Program-made: the position numbers and the translations under genes | In this document: positions 9,901 through 22,267 of the stretch, in pieces | Layout: each line of letters opens with the position of its first letter | Position numbering within the stretch: the first letter of the stretch is position 1 | Source: Chloromonas sp. AAM2 | Taxonomy: Eukaryota > Chlorophyta > Chlorophyceae > Chlamydomonadales > Chlamydomonadaceae | Direction: 5' to 3' | Assembly (NCBI GenBank): GCA_004335635.1 | Contig: QAXH01005991.1 | Span: forward strand, 24,792 to 47,058 | DNA: 22,267 nucleotides | The notes under the pieces: generated by a model | The model's database searches: none | What the model was told of the DNA's origin: nothing | Seen by the model: only the letters and a program-made list of their open reading frames with translations

Positions 9901-12824
9901 CACATGAGCTCACGCACTGGTGCGCTGATCACCTCTCTATCATAGTTACTGTCACTCAATATGTAGGGCTACGCAGTGGGCAATGGTGTAGCCGATGACA
10001 TGTATGACGGCAACGGCCAGCCCGAGTTTGCCATCAACCTGGGCCTGATCGACCCCACCACCTACGGGCAACTGGTGGACGAGTGCGGGGGGGCGAACAG
10101 CTTCTGGAACGCAACGGCCGGTGAGAGAAGCATGGGGACCATGTGGGGTGTGCATGGGGTGTGCATGGGGTTGGATGGCACCTAGGCACGATTGTCTAGA
10201 CTGGGAGTAGGACCCCTTTTTCTTCCTACACATCTGCTCACAGAGACGCTCATTTGTTTCTACACAGGATGCAGTCTGGACACTGCAATGACCTGCCCTC
10301 AGCAAGCCAACACAATCAGCAAAACAAGCTGCCAGGCTGAAAACAAACAGAGCCTTGGTACCTATCAGACGTACCGTCAGATATTGCCTCATGTCTGCTT
10401 GTCTCTTATGATCTTTGTTTGGTTTAGCCATGCCTACTTGACCAGTCCTTTTAAAGGTCAAAATGTCAAAACTGTGTTGGTGTGAACGCATTGTGACTCA
10501 TAGAAGCCCAGGCACCCCACATGCACCGAGCGCGAATGGAAGTAAACCCACTCCCTGCCCAGTGCCCACGCCTCACCGGTGTTCAGGTGACCCATGTGAC
10601 AAGGAGATACGTGCCGCTTATGACCGCTTCTTCTGGCTGAACCCGTACGACATCCTGCAGGTTTGAGCAGGGTCTTTACCAAACCGTTGCACTGCATCAG
10701 TGGAACTATCGCACAGTTGCTGTATTTTCTGTTCATGTTGATGTGTGCGATGCACTTGAGGAAAATCGAAGTCATAGCCAGCCACTCAAAGTTGCAAAGC
10801 ACATATTCAGATTATCGAAGGAGCCTGACAGCGCAAACACCACTCAAAGAATGTGATGGATTACCGAGAGCTGACGCACCCCAGCAAGCCCACGTGCATT
10901 GCATTCCAGACTTGGCTGTTTCGTTATGGCACAGCAAGTGCACGTGCCCCCCACCTGTCTAGGCTGTATTGTTGCCTGGTTTGCATGCAGGACTGTTACA
11001 GCCCTCGTGACAATCACAACTATGGTGAGGATGACGATGATGCAGCAGCAGCAAAGAAAGGCACGTTTGACCATGTGCGCAGCTCTGCTTCCCGGCGACT
11101 AGCGGCCCAGCGCGCAACCCAAGGCAAAGGCTTGGATCAGCCGGGGCTCAAAGCAGCAGGGCGGGAGGGGCGGGACGGGCGAAAGGGACAGGATGGGAAG
11201 CAGCGGAGCGAGGGGTGGCGAGGGGGGAAAGGCGCTGTGCCCCCTGCTCTGTCTACGCTGCGTGCGAGTGCGGGGGCAGGGGCGCTGGGTTGGCCGTTGG
11301 CGGGCGTGCGGGGCGGTGTGGGTGGAACTGCCAGACATTGGGGCGGCATGTTGGGCTACTCGGTTCCATGCGCTGACAGGCGGTAAGGCACAGATGCTGC
11401 CGCTGCGGACGGTGCATACCAGTGCCATTCAGATATGCGTTTACTGCCATCTGAGCACGTGCATGCATACACAGCCTGGACCATAAGGATTGAGTGTCAA
11501 CGACATTACATTCCCCCCCGCATCAGTTTAGCAATCATCAAGGCAGTGCATGTTTACACGGGATATACAAGTCAGTGTGTTGCTTGCATTGATTGCCCTC
11601 TCAGCCTGTTTACCAACCGGCACATGATTGAAAGGATGTTGTTGTTGAACGAGGTTACACACACGCACACGCACAAACACATGCCATGCCACATGCATGC
11701 AGGGTGGCCATGCATTGGCTGAACCTGCCCGAGGTGCGCCGGGCCCTGCATGCACCGCCCCTGGACCGCCTGGAGTGGCAGCCATGCAGCGAGCACATGC
11801 ACTACCACATGGTGCCCCTCTCCATGCTGCCACTGCACAAGCAGGCACTGGACCAGGGTGAGGCATGGGCAGGCTGCGGGTTCTGACCAGGGGCCCAGCC
11901 AGAAGTTTTAGGGCTAGCATGTGGGTTGGGCGACATGTGTCTGCGGTGCAACAGGGCAGTCCGAGGGGTAGGGGTTACTCTCACTCAAACTCTTTCTGGA
12001 CACAACCTTGTTGGGAAGAGCACCAGGTTTTTATGAGAATGTGAAGCCAAGGCCCCAGTAGGATTTGGATCCAATAAACTCAATATCTGCAAAGTTGATG
12101 CACGCGCACGCGCACACACACGTACGCCATGCAGGTCTGCGTGTGCTGATCTACTCCGGTGACCATGACTTTGTGGTTCCCTTCACCGGCACCCGCGCCT
12201 GGGTGTACTCACTCAACCTCACCATTAGCGAGCCCTACGCACCATGGATGATAGACGGACAGGTGCGAGTGCTAGGGCCGGAGGGTCGGTTACAGAAGAT
12301 TGTCGTACTTATTGCAGAATTTATTGGAGCATGACCTCCATGTCGGCTGGGGCGCTGCACTTTCTGTCTTCTGCATGCTGCCTGCATTGCTATTGCGGGG
12401 CTGAGCACAAACTGCTATGAAAGGAAACAGTGTGCAAGCCGGACGGGTGAATTCATGGATTTTATGTCAATACGTTCCTGTTCATCCAGACAGAGCATGC
12501 TCCAGACTTTCCTGGCCCAGCCTGGCATTGTTAATGTTCTGAACTTGCAGTATCCTGGCTTATCATGATGCAACCAATCCATTCAGGCTTCAGGCAGTGC
12601 AGGCAGCCGAGCACTGACTGTGCTGCTACCACTCTGCCCCATGCCCCGTGACCTCATCCTTCAGTCACACCCGTTTGCCCTGTCACGTGCAGGTGGCTGG
12701 GTTCCGTGTCAAGTTCTCAGAGGGCCTTGAGTTTCTGACCGTCAAGGGGGGCGGGCACATGGTGCCTCAGAGCAGCCCCGACAGGGCACTGCACCTCATC
12801 TCAAGATACCTGGGCAGCATCTAG
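6959..12824 (+). CDS. Serine carboxypeptidase (peptidase family S10), secretory or vacuolar
   Basis: Removes C-terminal residues from peptides, typically in acidic vacuoles or outside the cell. Twelve exons: 6959-7007, 7263-7324, 7644-7699, 7919-8109, 8956-9198, 9479-9573, 9967-10120, 10587-10660, 10991-11382, 11703-11857, 12135-12262, 12693-12824; 576 aa. Residues 1 to about 24 form a signal peptide (core [14 protein letters not shown]). Family blocks in order: [24 protein letters not shown] (86-95), [29 protein letters not shown] with nucleophile Ser203, [26 protein letters not shown] with Asp502, and GGGHMVP with His555. All triad residues are present. N-glycosylation sequons NFT, NAT and NLT fit the secretory route. 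An intron splits the glycine codon of GESYAG. Exon 9 carries a charged Gly/Arg-rich insert longer than family members usually have there; an unrecognised intron inside it is possible. The ATG at 6959 is chosen because it gives the signal peptide. Confidence 0.93.
8165..8239. repeat. ATGCAT-rich tandem repeat in carboxypeptidase intron 4
   Basis: A 28-base unit starting GCAGATGCATGATGCATG and ending GCCGCTGG occurs at 8165-8192 and 8212-8239. A shortened copy with one change (GCAGACGCATGATGCATGT) lies between them at 8193-8211. The units contain overlapping ATGCAT palindromes. It is intronic and probably arose by slippage or local duplication. Confidence 0.9.
8638..8770. mobile_element. Small non-coding element with terminal inverted repeats (MITE-like)
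   Basis: The left end reads GC, ten A, then GATGTTTGCCAGTTC (8638-8664). The right end (8747-8770) is its exact reverse complement except for seven T instead of ten. The 133-bp unit has no open reading frame of note. The architecture fits a miniature inverted-repeat transposable element, and the left end recurs in reverse orientation at 99-140, which supports a dispersed family. No target-site duplication is clear, partly because the ends are homopolymeric. It sits inside the 846-base fourth intron of the carboxypeptidase gene. A folded-back local duplication is the alternative. Confidence 0.7.
9234..9274. repeat. GGGCT pentanucleotide microsatellite
   Basis: About seven uninterrupted copies of GGGCT run from 9236, preceded by a TGCTGTGCTGTGT stretch and ending in GGGGCC. 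The array begins about 35 bases after the donor of carboxypeptidase intron 5. Its regular runs of three G make G-quadruplex formation on the sense strand possible. Confidence 0.95.
11153..11242. repeat. Purine-rich, G-run-rich low-complexity segment inside carboxypeptidase exon 9
   Basis: Runs such as GGGCGGGAGGGGCGGGACGGG follow the G-quadruplex pattern on the coding strand and encode a Gly/Arg/Lys-rich stretch with no counterpart in core S10 peptidases. It accounts for much of the extra length between the DCY and SVPC blocks. Confidence 0.7.
11655..11682. repeat. AC-rich microsatellite
   Basis: Imperfect ACAC/GCAC repeats lie just upstream of the acceptor of carboxypeptidase exon 10. A similar CGCACGCGCACACACAC tract lies at about 12100-12122, ahead of exon 11. 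Both are intronic. Confidence 0.8.
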
Positions 12825-14520
12825 CACCTGGGCAGTGAAAAACATGAAAACTGTACGTGAACATTTCTTGTACACTTGGCATGACTTGGGTGGTCCATCT
12901 CACTACGCAAATGAAAGGAGAAGCCACAGCTGAAAAGGCAGCACTGGGCAGCCTCTAGTACCTGAGGCATTAGGTCGGGCTGTGTGTACATGGTGAAGCA
13001 TCACACAGCCTTCAAGTAGCCTCTCATGAGATGCAGGCTTAAATAGCAGTGCTGAAAAGGCAGCGGGAGGAGGAGGAGGAGGATGTACATTATATAAGTA
13101 CAGCAGAGAAGCTGTCTGAGGGCGCAGGATGTGCGCTTCCCTGGGCAAGGAAGAAGAAAGGCGGAAAGGCCAGCAGAACGTGCTGCCTGGCCAGCATCCA
13201 GCACATCCAGTGCCAAGGCTCGACAGAGATCAGCAACAGGAGCATGCGTTGCGTATGGCACATCGCAGCGATGCCCCTGGTCGTCCAGTGCCTGGGCAGA
13301 TGAAGCCCTACACTGGCCCCACATGGAGAGACAGTGGCAGATTACAGTGTTTACCTTTTTGCCCAGCAGTCCTCAAACGAGCTGACACACTACACGCGAT
13401 CATCAAAGCCAATGTAAAGTGGGCTTGATACCGCTCTAAAGTAGGCTAAAGTAGCTAGTAGCTGCTGGCTTGTACAGTATTGTACAGCAAAACCGTTCAG
13501 AACCGGGGCTGCGCAGTCAGCTGTGATGCTGTCAGCCGGTGCTGTGATGACCTTCTGGCCTTGCACTCGCGTCCAGCTTTTCTTACTTGGTTGCACTGCT
13601 GAGTGCCTAACCCGACTTCCGGGCACCTGACAAGTGCCTGCCTAGTTTGCTACCTGGGTTTGCTGCTGCTTTGGTCTGCATGTCTGACTGGTCTGAACGT
13701 TCCATGGAATGTGACACAGTAAACAATTTGGCTACACTTTGCACTAGGCCCTAGGCATTACTGACAGCCTTAACAGGTACCAAGGAGACGCTTGGGCCTT
13801 TGCATAGCTTCCTGTGTTCGTGCTTGGCGCATAGGAGCCAATCGCCAGACGCCACTGGGCACATTTTTAGCAGGAGTATGTCAGGTGTGTCCGGAAGACT
13901 GAAGCTGAATGCGCTCTTTTGATTGTATCTGATATTCACATTTGTGAAGGTTCACGGCCGTGTGTGCTCTTTGAAGTTGGCGCCCGTGCCAGATGCGACA
14001 CACCAACTGCAGTGGTGCAAGCATCCGGGCAGAGAACATGTGCGTATGCGTGTGTGGCAGGTCAGCTGATCATCAGGTAGTCAGGCAAGTAAAACAGAAA
14101 AGGTGTGTGTGTGTGTGTATGTGGATGCCTGGTTCTTTTGATTTGCATGAATAAATTGATTTAATTAGTAATAGTATAGTAATTCATGCAAATCAAAAGA
14201 ACCAGGCATTCTCTTCTCTGTTTGTGTGTGTTTTTGTGTTATACATGAACTTCAGTCGGGAAGGGGCAAGGGCGTGAGGGCAAACAGCCAGCACAACTGT
14301 TAACTGCACCACTGCAATGAATGCACATCAGCTCAGCGGCTGACCAAGCAGAAAAGGACAACCGGTTGCTAAGTTCGAGCACTGCCAAGAAGGTACGGGT
14401 AGGAAACGGGTGAGTCTGGTTTGCGGTGAGCACCTGACTGAACACAGACCTGTGTTGTTGCCGTGTAATCAAACAGTCAGCCAGCCTTCAGCCAGTGTGT
14501 TGTGAATTACCTTGCGCGTC
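12825..14520. other. Intergenic region between carboxypeptidase and FabG genes
   Basis: About 1.7 kb without a gene I can support. It holds the carboxypeptidase 3' UTR, a partial duplicate of the stop-codon region (12810-12834 resembles 12944-12969), a GAGGAGGAGGAGGAGG tract near 13066, a (GT)8 run at 14103-14118, the inverted repeat at 14125-14209 and the FabG promoter. Open frames here have no recognisable protein character. Confidence 0.6.
14125..14209. repeat. Perfect 28-bp inverted repeat (hairpin) with AT-rich loop
   Basis: The arms at 14125-14152 and 14182-14209 are exact reverse complements over 28 bases, starting ATGCCTGGTTC. They are separated by 29 very AT-rich bases. GT-rich simple sequence flanks both sides. 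The element lies about 310 bases upstream of the FabG start codon. It could be a short transposon remnant, a small-RNA precursor or a cruciform-forming site; the sequence alone does not decide. Confidence 0.95.
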
Positions 14521-17759
<3,239 letters not shown>

Positions 17760-19326
17760 ACATGCAGCCACACCCATGTGCGGGCGTGTTGCATGGCTGT
17801 AGAATGACTATGCCTGCTGTTAGAAGACACCATGGCAGCCTTAACAGCAAGGTCACGAACGAAACCAATCTGCGTGCCACATGCAATGGCTGTTGCATTG
17901 ACGCTGTGAGCAGACTGTTCATGACATGATTTCAGGCCCAGATATACCAACGCATATGGAGTCCGTGACTGTCATATAGCGTGGTTGGACTTTCATTTGG
18001 TGGTGGCTATCGGCAGCGACTTTGATGTATTCATGATCATGTGGTTACTTGCTCCCAATCGCTTGTTGTTGCCTGTGGGTGGACAAGGTGTGGTGGACGT
18101 AATGTAATGTACGCTTTCCTTGAGTAGCCCTGAGTTTGGGCTACCAGCCACTGATAAGGTGACACGCATGTCACGCCTTGCAGCATGTGCCGATGCTAAA
18201 ACCATTATGCTTCCTGCTGTTCCAACAGTCCTAAAATGAGGCATATTGGCAATGCCCCTTCAAATTCAGCAGCTAACTGCGACCACCATGCAAGTCATCC
18301 CCAGCCTTGCCCCTTCAGGGTTGAGCGACTGACTGCACAGAGCCCACCGACACTGCGGCAAGCAAAAGCTGGTTACAGTTTCCACTCAAAGCTCATGTTT
18401 GACCAAGAGGACACAGCGGCTGGAAATCGTTGAATTCTGTGGCACAGACTGCACTACAAACCATCCGTCCTGTCTCCTGGGCTGTCCCATTGCAGCTGTT
18501 GCAAGATCAACATCCTAGCTATCTTGCCCATGTCATTCAGAGACGCAAAATTGGATTTCTTGACACACAGCAGCCAGCACATCATATTGTGGGTTTGATG
18601 AACTGGCGCTCGCGCATGCTTTGGTCAGCAGTGCCTGCGCTTGGCTCTGAGATAAAAACAAAACGACGACGCAACTGTCAGTTGGCGGTACGCACGTATG
18701 TGCTGCCTGCAACATCGGAAACAAAGTGAAAGGCCAAGGTTCAAAGCTGGTAAACAAGTGTGCTTGATTGTCGAGTGGTGCCAAGGCGCCTACGAGGTCA
18801 TGCGAATGTCAGGCGCTCCTTTTCAACGCCTCCATCGGCGCCAAGCTACCAAGAGGACTGCCGTGGCGAACGCACCACACTGTGCATGTTCTCCGTGCTG
18901 TTTTTGTTCCGGTTCCGTAGCCATTGAACGGCACCGCGCAAGTCAGACTGATCACGCGCGTTGAGCTCAGAAGTAGTGCGACTGTGCCTCATGGCTTCCG
19001 GATTGTGGGGTCCTCCATAAATGCCCTAGACATCTGTGAGCGCACGAACAGGCAGGATGAGTCTTTGAAATAAGCCTGGCATCAATCGTTCTCACCTGGT
19101 GACCAGGATGAACATGCATACCGCGGCAATGGTCTGAATTCATGGAACAAGTAACGGAAGCGAAGGCACGATTACAACATGAGTTTGGCATCCGGCTGGT
19201 ACAAAAGAAGTGATCAAGAACTCATCATGTTGGTCCTGACCACAACTAAGAAGTCAAGATACAAAGGGCCTGCTGCAATCTTACCTGCAATCTCACGTTC
19301 AATGACGTCATGTATCGGCATTGCGC
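17760..19326. other. Intergenic region between convergent genes
   Basis: About 1.57 kb holding the 3' UTRs of FabG (plus strand) and the duplicated-module plastid protein (minus strand). A small perfect hairpin, GTAGCCC and GGGCTAC with a seven-base loop, lies at 18124-18144. I find no coding exon, tRNA or other RNA gene that I can support. Confidence 0.55.
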
Positions 19327-21861
19327 TTAGGAGGGAGGTGCGGCTGCCTTGGCTGCCTCCACTGCTTCCGATGTGGTGGCGGGGTCCACCAGGCCCAGGG
19401 CGGTGGTCAGCAGCACACCGCCACCGGCCACGGCGAAGATGACCAGGAAGGCGAGGGACAGCGGGGAGAACTGCTTCTTCACCACAGGGTCACCGGGCTT
19501 GCGCAGAATCAGCTCACCCGTTTCTGCAAGAGTGGAGAGGTCACACGTTTAGAATGAGACCAGAGCTAAACTCACACTTGGAGTGCGAGGCCACAGCCTC
19601 CAGTCACACGATCATGTCTCTGCCATTGGTGCTGTCCATACCTGCGTGTTTTTTATGACCAGCATACTGCCCGGCTTGGCGCTCTTATGAATACCATCCA
19701 TACCACCACCGGTGCCTCACGCTACAGCTGTACGCCCAAGGCCTGGGCTCGCACCTGTGAAGTTCCTGAGGCCGGCCTCCCCGCCCGCAAAGCCGCCCAC
19801 CACACTGGGCAATGGGCCAAGGTCCTCGCGCCCAGGGTACCTGCACAACACCAGCATCACTGGTAACACATGTAACTGCAGGTGATGAGCCCATGTGCGT
19901 CATCGTTACCACCGCTCGGATGTACGTCATGCATGTTTAAGCCCCAAGAGGGTACAAACAGCCTTACATGCCCGTGACCCCAATTCTAAAGCTTAGTGAA
20001 CCTGAGAGGTCCCCTGTGGCTGTGCTGCCTTGCAAGCGTTCACACATGGAGGAGAGCAGATCACGACAACAAATGTCCTGTCCGCATGGCGTTTTGCTCC
20101 AACAGGCATGGCCATGCTCACACCTGTATGCGTCGTCATAAATCACGCGCCCAGGCACACCCGACTTCCTCAGCTCAATCTCACTGCAGGCACATGGGCA
20201 GGCAGCATGTGATAACGGCAACATGTGATACACATGTGGCGGCCAACTTCAGATGGGGACACATGCGAGACAAGCACCGTACAAGCTTATTGTTTCAGGG
20301 CCTCAGATGCATTAGGTACACAGCCGTGGAAGTGATTTCGGCTCGGAAGTGAAAACAAGGTCAACATGTGTCGCCTTCATCTTTCCCTCTGCAACATCCC
20401 ATCCTCTGTTCCTCCATACTACTGTGATAGCCCTTCCCTGTCCCTGCTTGAATTTGAATTGTCCCTTTCTCACTCTTTCACCCCTGCTCACTCACTCCTT
20501 TGAAAATCCGACGTAGATCGAGTCCTTTCCGCCCTTTGAGGGTGTCTTGACGCCCCACTTGTTCTTGGTGGGCTGACGCACAGGGGAGGAGGGAGCCAGG
20601 GGCTTGACGCTGCCGCTGCCGGATTGCTTTTTCTTATCAGCCTGAGACAAGCAGAAGGGCACCAAAACGCCAGTGGCCAGTGTGCCATAACAATTGCCGT
20701 GATGAAATCGATGGGTCGTGTCCTGAGATGTCCTGCCTTGTCCTTGTCCCAGCCTTGTTGGTTTCCGACCTTTCACAGTCCTGCTCGTGGCCTGATCATA
20801 ATCCCTGACCACGTCTGCTATGGTGCATGGTGTCATGTGATGCAGGATTGATCCTAACCCTCAACGCGTTCAAAGCAGCCATTCAATGGTGCACATGCCG
20901 ACTCACCTCGACTTGTTGAGGTTGATCGGGTAATGCAAGGTGTCATACTATGCAGGCGCACCTTATTGCATGCTACACATGGCAACTCACCTCAATTTGT
21001 TCCCTTAGCTGCCAGAGTGCAGCTTCGCCGCCTGCCCAGCCGCCCACCACGCTGGGCAGTGGCCCGAGGTCCTCACGGCCAGGGTACTTCTTGGGGTCGT
21101 CCTTGATGGTGCGACCCTTGCGGCCCGCAGAGCGATCATAGTCACCCTTGGGGAAGCCTGCAGCAGGGGATTGCATGCTGAGGTTGATACCTTTGCTTGC
21201 TGTACTGCAGATGACGACCATGATGCAAGTGTTTGCATGATGTAGTCAGTGCCAGTCAACGGTTTGTGCGGTGGTGTGGAGGTGCGCATAAACATTCAGT
21301 GAGCGCATGTAGGAGGGTCATGGTTGACCGTCATGGAAATACAAGTATCGACGAGCTTCGCAGGTAGATTAGACGACATAGACCGGGCTGGCATAAGGCG
21401 CATGTGTGCTGCGGCGCGCAATCGCGAGCAAAAGAGCAATCCAGACACCTCCTTTCCTCACTCCGCCACCTCAGCCGCTCAGATGTTATCCCAACACTTC
21501 GAACACTTGGCTGGCCCCCGGCACGCATTCTCTTCACTAGCAAGCCTAATGTGGTCAATGGCAATCGCAGTGTGCGTGTCTTACCGATGTAAATTTCCTC
21601 GTTGTTGGAAGCTCTTGTCACCTGCGAGTTCAGACGCCAGTGTGACTGATTGTCATCATAATGCTGTCAAAGAGCTGCAGCTGCACTGACAATGGGGGCG
21701 ACCTGGTAGTCAAGACAAACTCAGCGTGCATTTCAACCCCTTCGCCTCATCGTTTCTGGCTCGTACACCCTTCAGCCCACCTGCCGAGTACTTCTGCGGC
21801 TGATTGGCTGAGGGGCGAGCCCAGATGCAGCGACGCTCTGTTTGAGCATGGTCTGAGCCAT
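19327..21861 (-). CDS. Chloroplast single-span membrane protein with a duplicated YPGREDLGPLPSVVGG module; family not named
   Basis: Seven exons on the minus strand: 21861-21781, 21621-21585, 21157-20991, 20641-20496, 20183-20124, 19840-19755 and 19523-19327. All phases match and the product is 257 aa. Residues 1 to about 31 look like a transit peptide (MAQTMLKQSVAASG...RRSTRQVTRA). Two related modules follow at 37-87 and 137-188, exactly 100 residues apart: each has IY[IV]GF, a charged stretch, then YPGREDLGPLPSVVGG and [WF]AGGEA[AG]L. A Lys/Ser/Pro-rich linker (about 96-135) joins them. After KPGDPVVKKQFSP comes one hydrophobic span (about 213-235, LSLAFLVIFAVAGGGVLLTT) and a short Ala-rich tail. 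This architecture suggests a thylakoid or envelope protein with a soluble N-terminal part. I compared it mentally with photosystem-protection proteins such as MPH1 but cannot confirm any relation. The start has a good context (AAGGATGG). Confidence 0.87.
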
Positions 21862-22190
21862 CCTTGCTGTAATGCCGAGCAGTGAGCAAGCAAGCTGCGA
21901 AGTGCGCTAGATACGATGCGATGACCGTGCGTCGCGCAGTGAGTCTAATCTCATGCTGGCGTCGCAAAAAGTGCAAAATGTCTCCAATGCCCGTTTCGGC
22001 TGTTGCACATATCTCAGAGTGGAGAAGGGGTTCAGGATCCTGTGTGCTACATGCATATGGATGATTGATAGAGTATAGTGCAGCGTGAGGGGCTCGAAAA
22101 GGTAGACAATGCATGCACGTAAAGGTGCCTTATGGCACCCACTCATGCGCCAGCCATCTCACAGGCAAGGACCTCGCTCAGCGTATGGGG
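21862..22190. other. Upstream region of the duplicated-module plastid gene
   Basis: It should contain this gene's promoter and 5' UTR, read leftwards. I see no TATA box or coding exon on either strand. Confidence 0.5.
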
Positions 22191-22192
22191 TC

Positions 22193-22260
22193 TCCCCCCC
22201 AGGGGGCAAGGCTGAGGGTCCTTCGGGCACGAAGGGGCTTCGGCCTTGCGCTTTGGGGGA
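22193..22260. repeat. GC-rich nested palindrome
   Basis: Three nested complementary pairs: TCCCCC near 22193 with GGGGGA at 22255-22260, GCAAGGC (22206-22212) with GCCTTGC (22243-22249), and CCTTCG (22220-22225) with CGAAGG (22230-22235) around a GGCA loop. The wording resembles the short GC-rich palindromic clusters seen in green-algal organelle genomes, which is inference. The window ends seven bases later, so the right boundary is unknown. Confidence 0.8.
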
Positions 22261-22267
22261 ATTTGGT

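Noticed and set aside
13001..13324. A minus-strand open frame of 107 codons between the carboxypeptidase and FabG genes
   Set aside because: Cys/Leu-rich with no recognisable family, partly encoded by a GAGGAGG simple repeat, and no supporting splice structure; probably chance.
18124..18144. Seven-base-pair hairpin as a possible RNA-processing signal after FabG
   Set aside because: It is short, about 365 bases past the stop codon, and a stem of this size is expected by chance in 22 kb.
21215..21240. Alternative start of the minus-strand plastid gene in intron 2 (reading MVVICSTASKG)
   Set aside because: The upstream exons 21861-21781 and 21621-21585 fit in phase, supply a transit peptide and complete the first copy of the repeated module.
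21795..21812. CCAAT-box-like AGCCAATCAG on the minus strand
   Set aside because: It lies inside the first coding exon of the plastid gene, downstream of its start codon.

Overview
This window looks like nuclear DNA of a green alga. Five protein genes can be assembled, and all are broken into short exons by introns that nearly always end in TGCAG, CGCAG or TGTAG. Two of the products carry plastid transit peptides: a plastid-type fatty-acid reductase and a thylakoid-like membrane protein. Base composition is close to even, with many GCATGC/ATGCAT words. I lean towards a chlorophyte with moderate GC content (trebouxiophyte-like), but this is inference; no ribosomal or plastid marker is present. 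All gene models were built by hand from reading frame, splice sites, matching intron phase and protein-family similarity.

Layout. (1) 199-1748, minus strand: RNA polymerase II subunit RPB4, five exons, 139 aa, with one probable GC-AG intron. (2) 2069-6268, plus strand: an 810-aa disordered, probably nuclear protein of unknown family. It is head-to-head with RPB4 across a 320-bp putative bidirectional promoter. (3) 6959-12824, plus strand: a secretory or vacuolar serine carboxypeptidase (family S10), twelve exons, 576 aa, with a complete catalytic triad. Its fourth intron holds a small inverted-repeat element and ATGCAT-rich tandem repeats. (4) 14521-17759, plus strand: plastid 3-oxoacyl-ACP reductase (FabG), nine exons, 289 aa. 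(5) 19327-21861, minus strand: a 257-aa chloroplast single-span membrane protein built from two copies of one roughly 51-residue module. I cannot name its family.

Between the genes: 6269-6958 separates two co-directional genes. 12825-14520 holds a perfect 28-bp inverted repeat upstream of the FabG gene. 17760-19326 lies between convergent genes and shows nothing clear. 21862-22267 ends in a GC-rich nested palindrome.

The genes do not form a pathway: this is an ordinary nuclear neighbourhood of housekeeping genes (transcription, fatty acid synthesis, proteolysis). The parts most worth following up are the duplicated-module plastid protein, the short-motif-rich protein next to RPB4, the inverted-repeat element with a second partial copy at the window's left edge, and a phase-neutral possible cassette exon in the carboxypeptidase.
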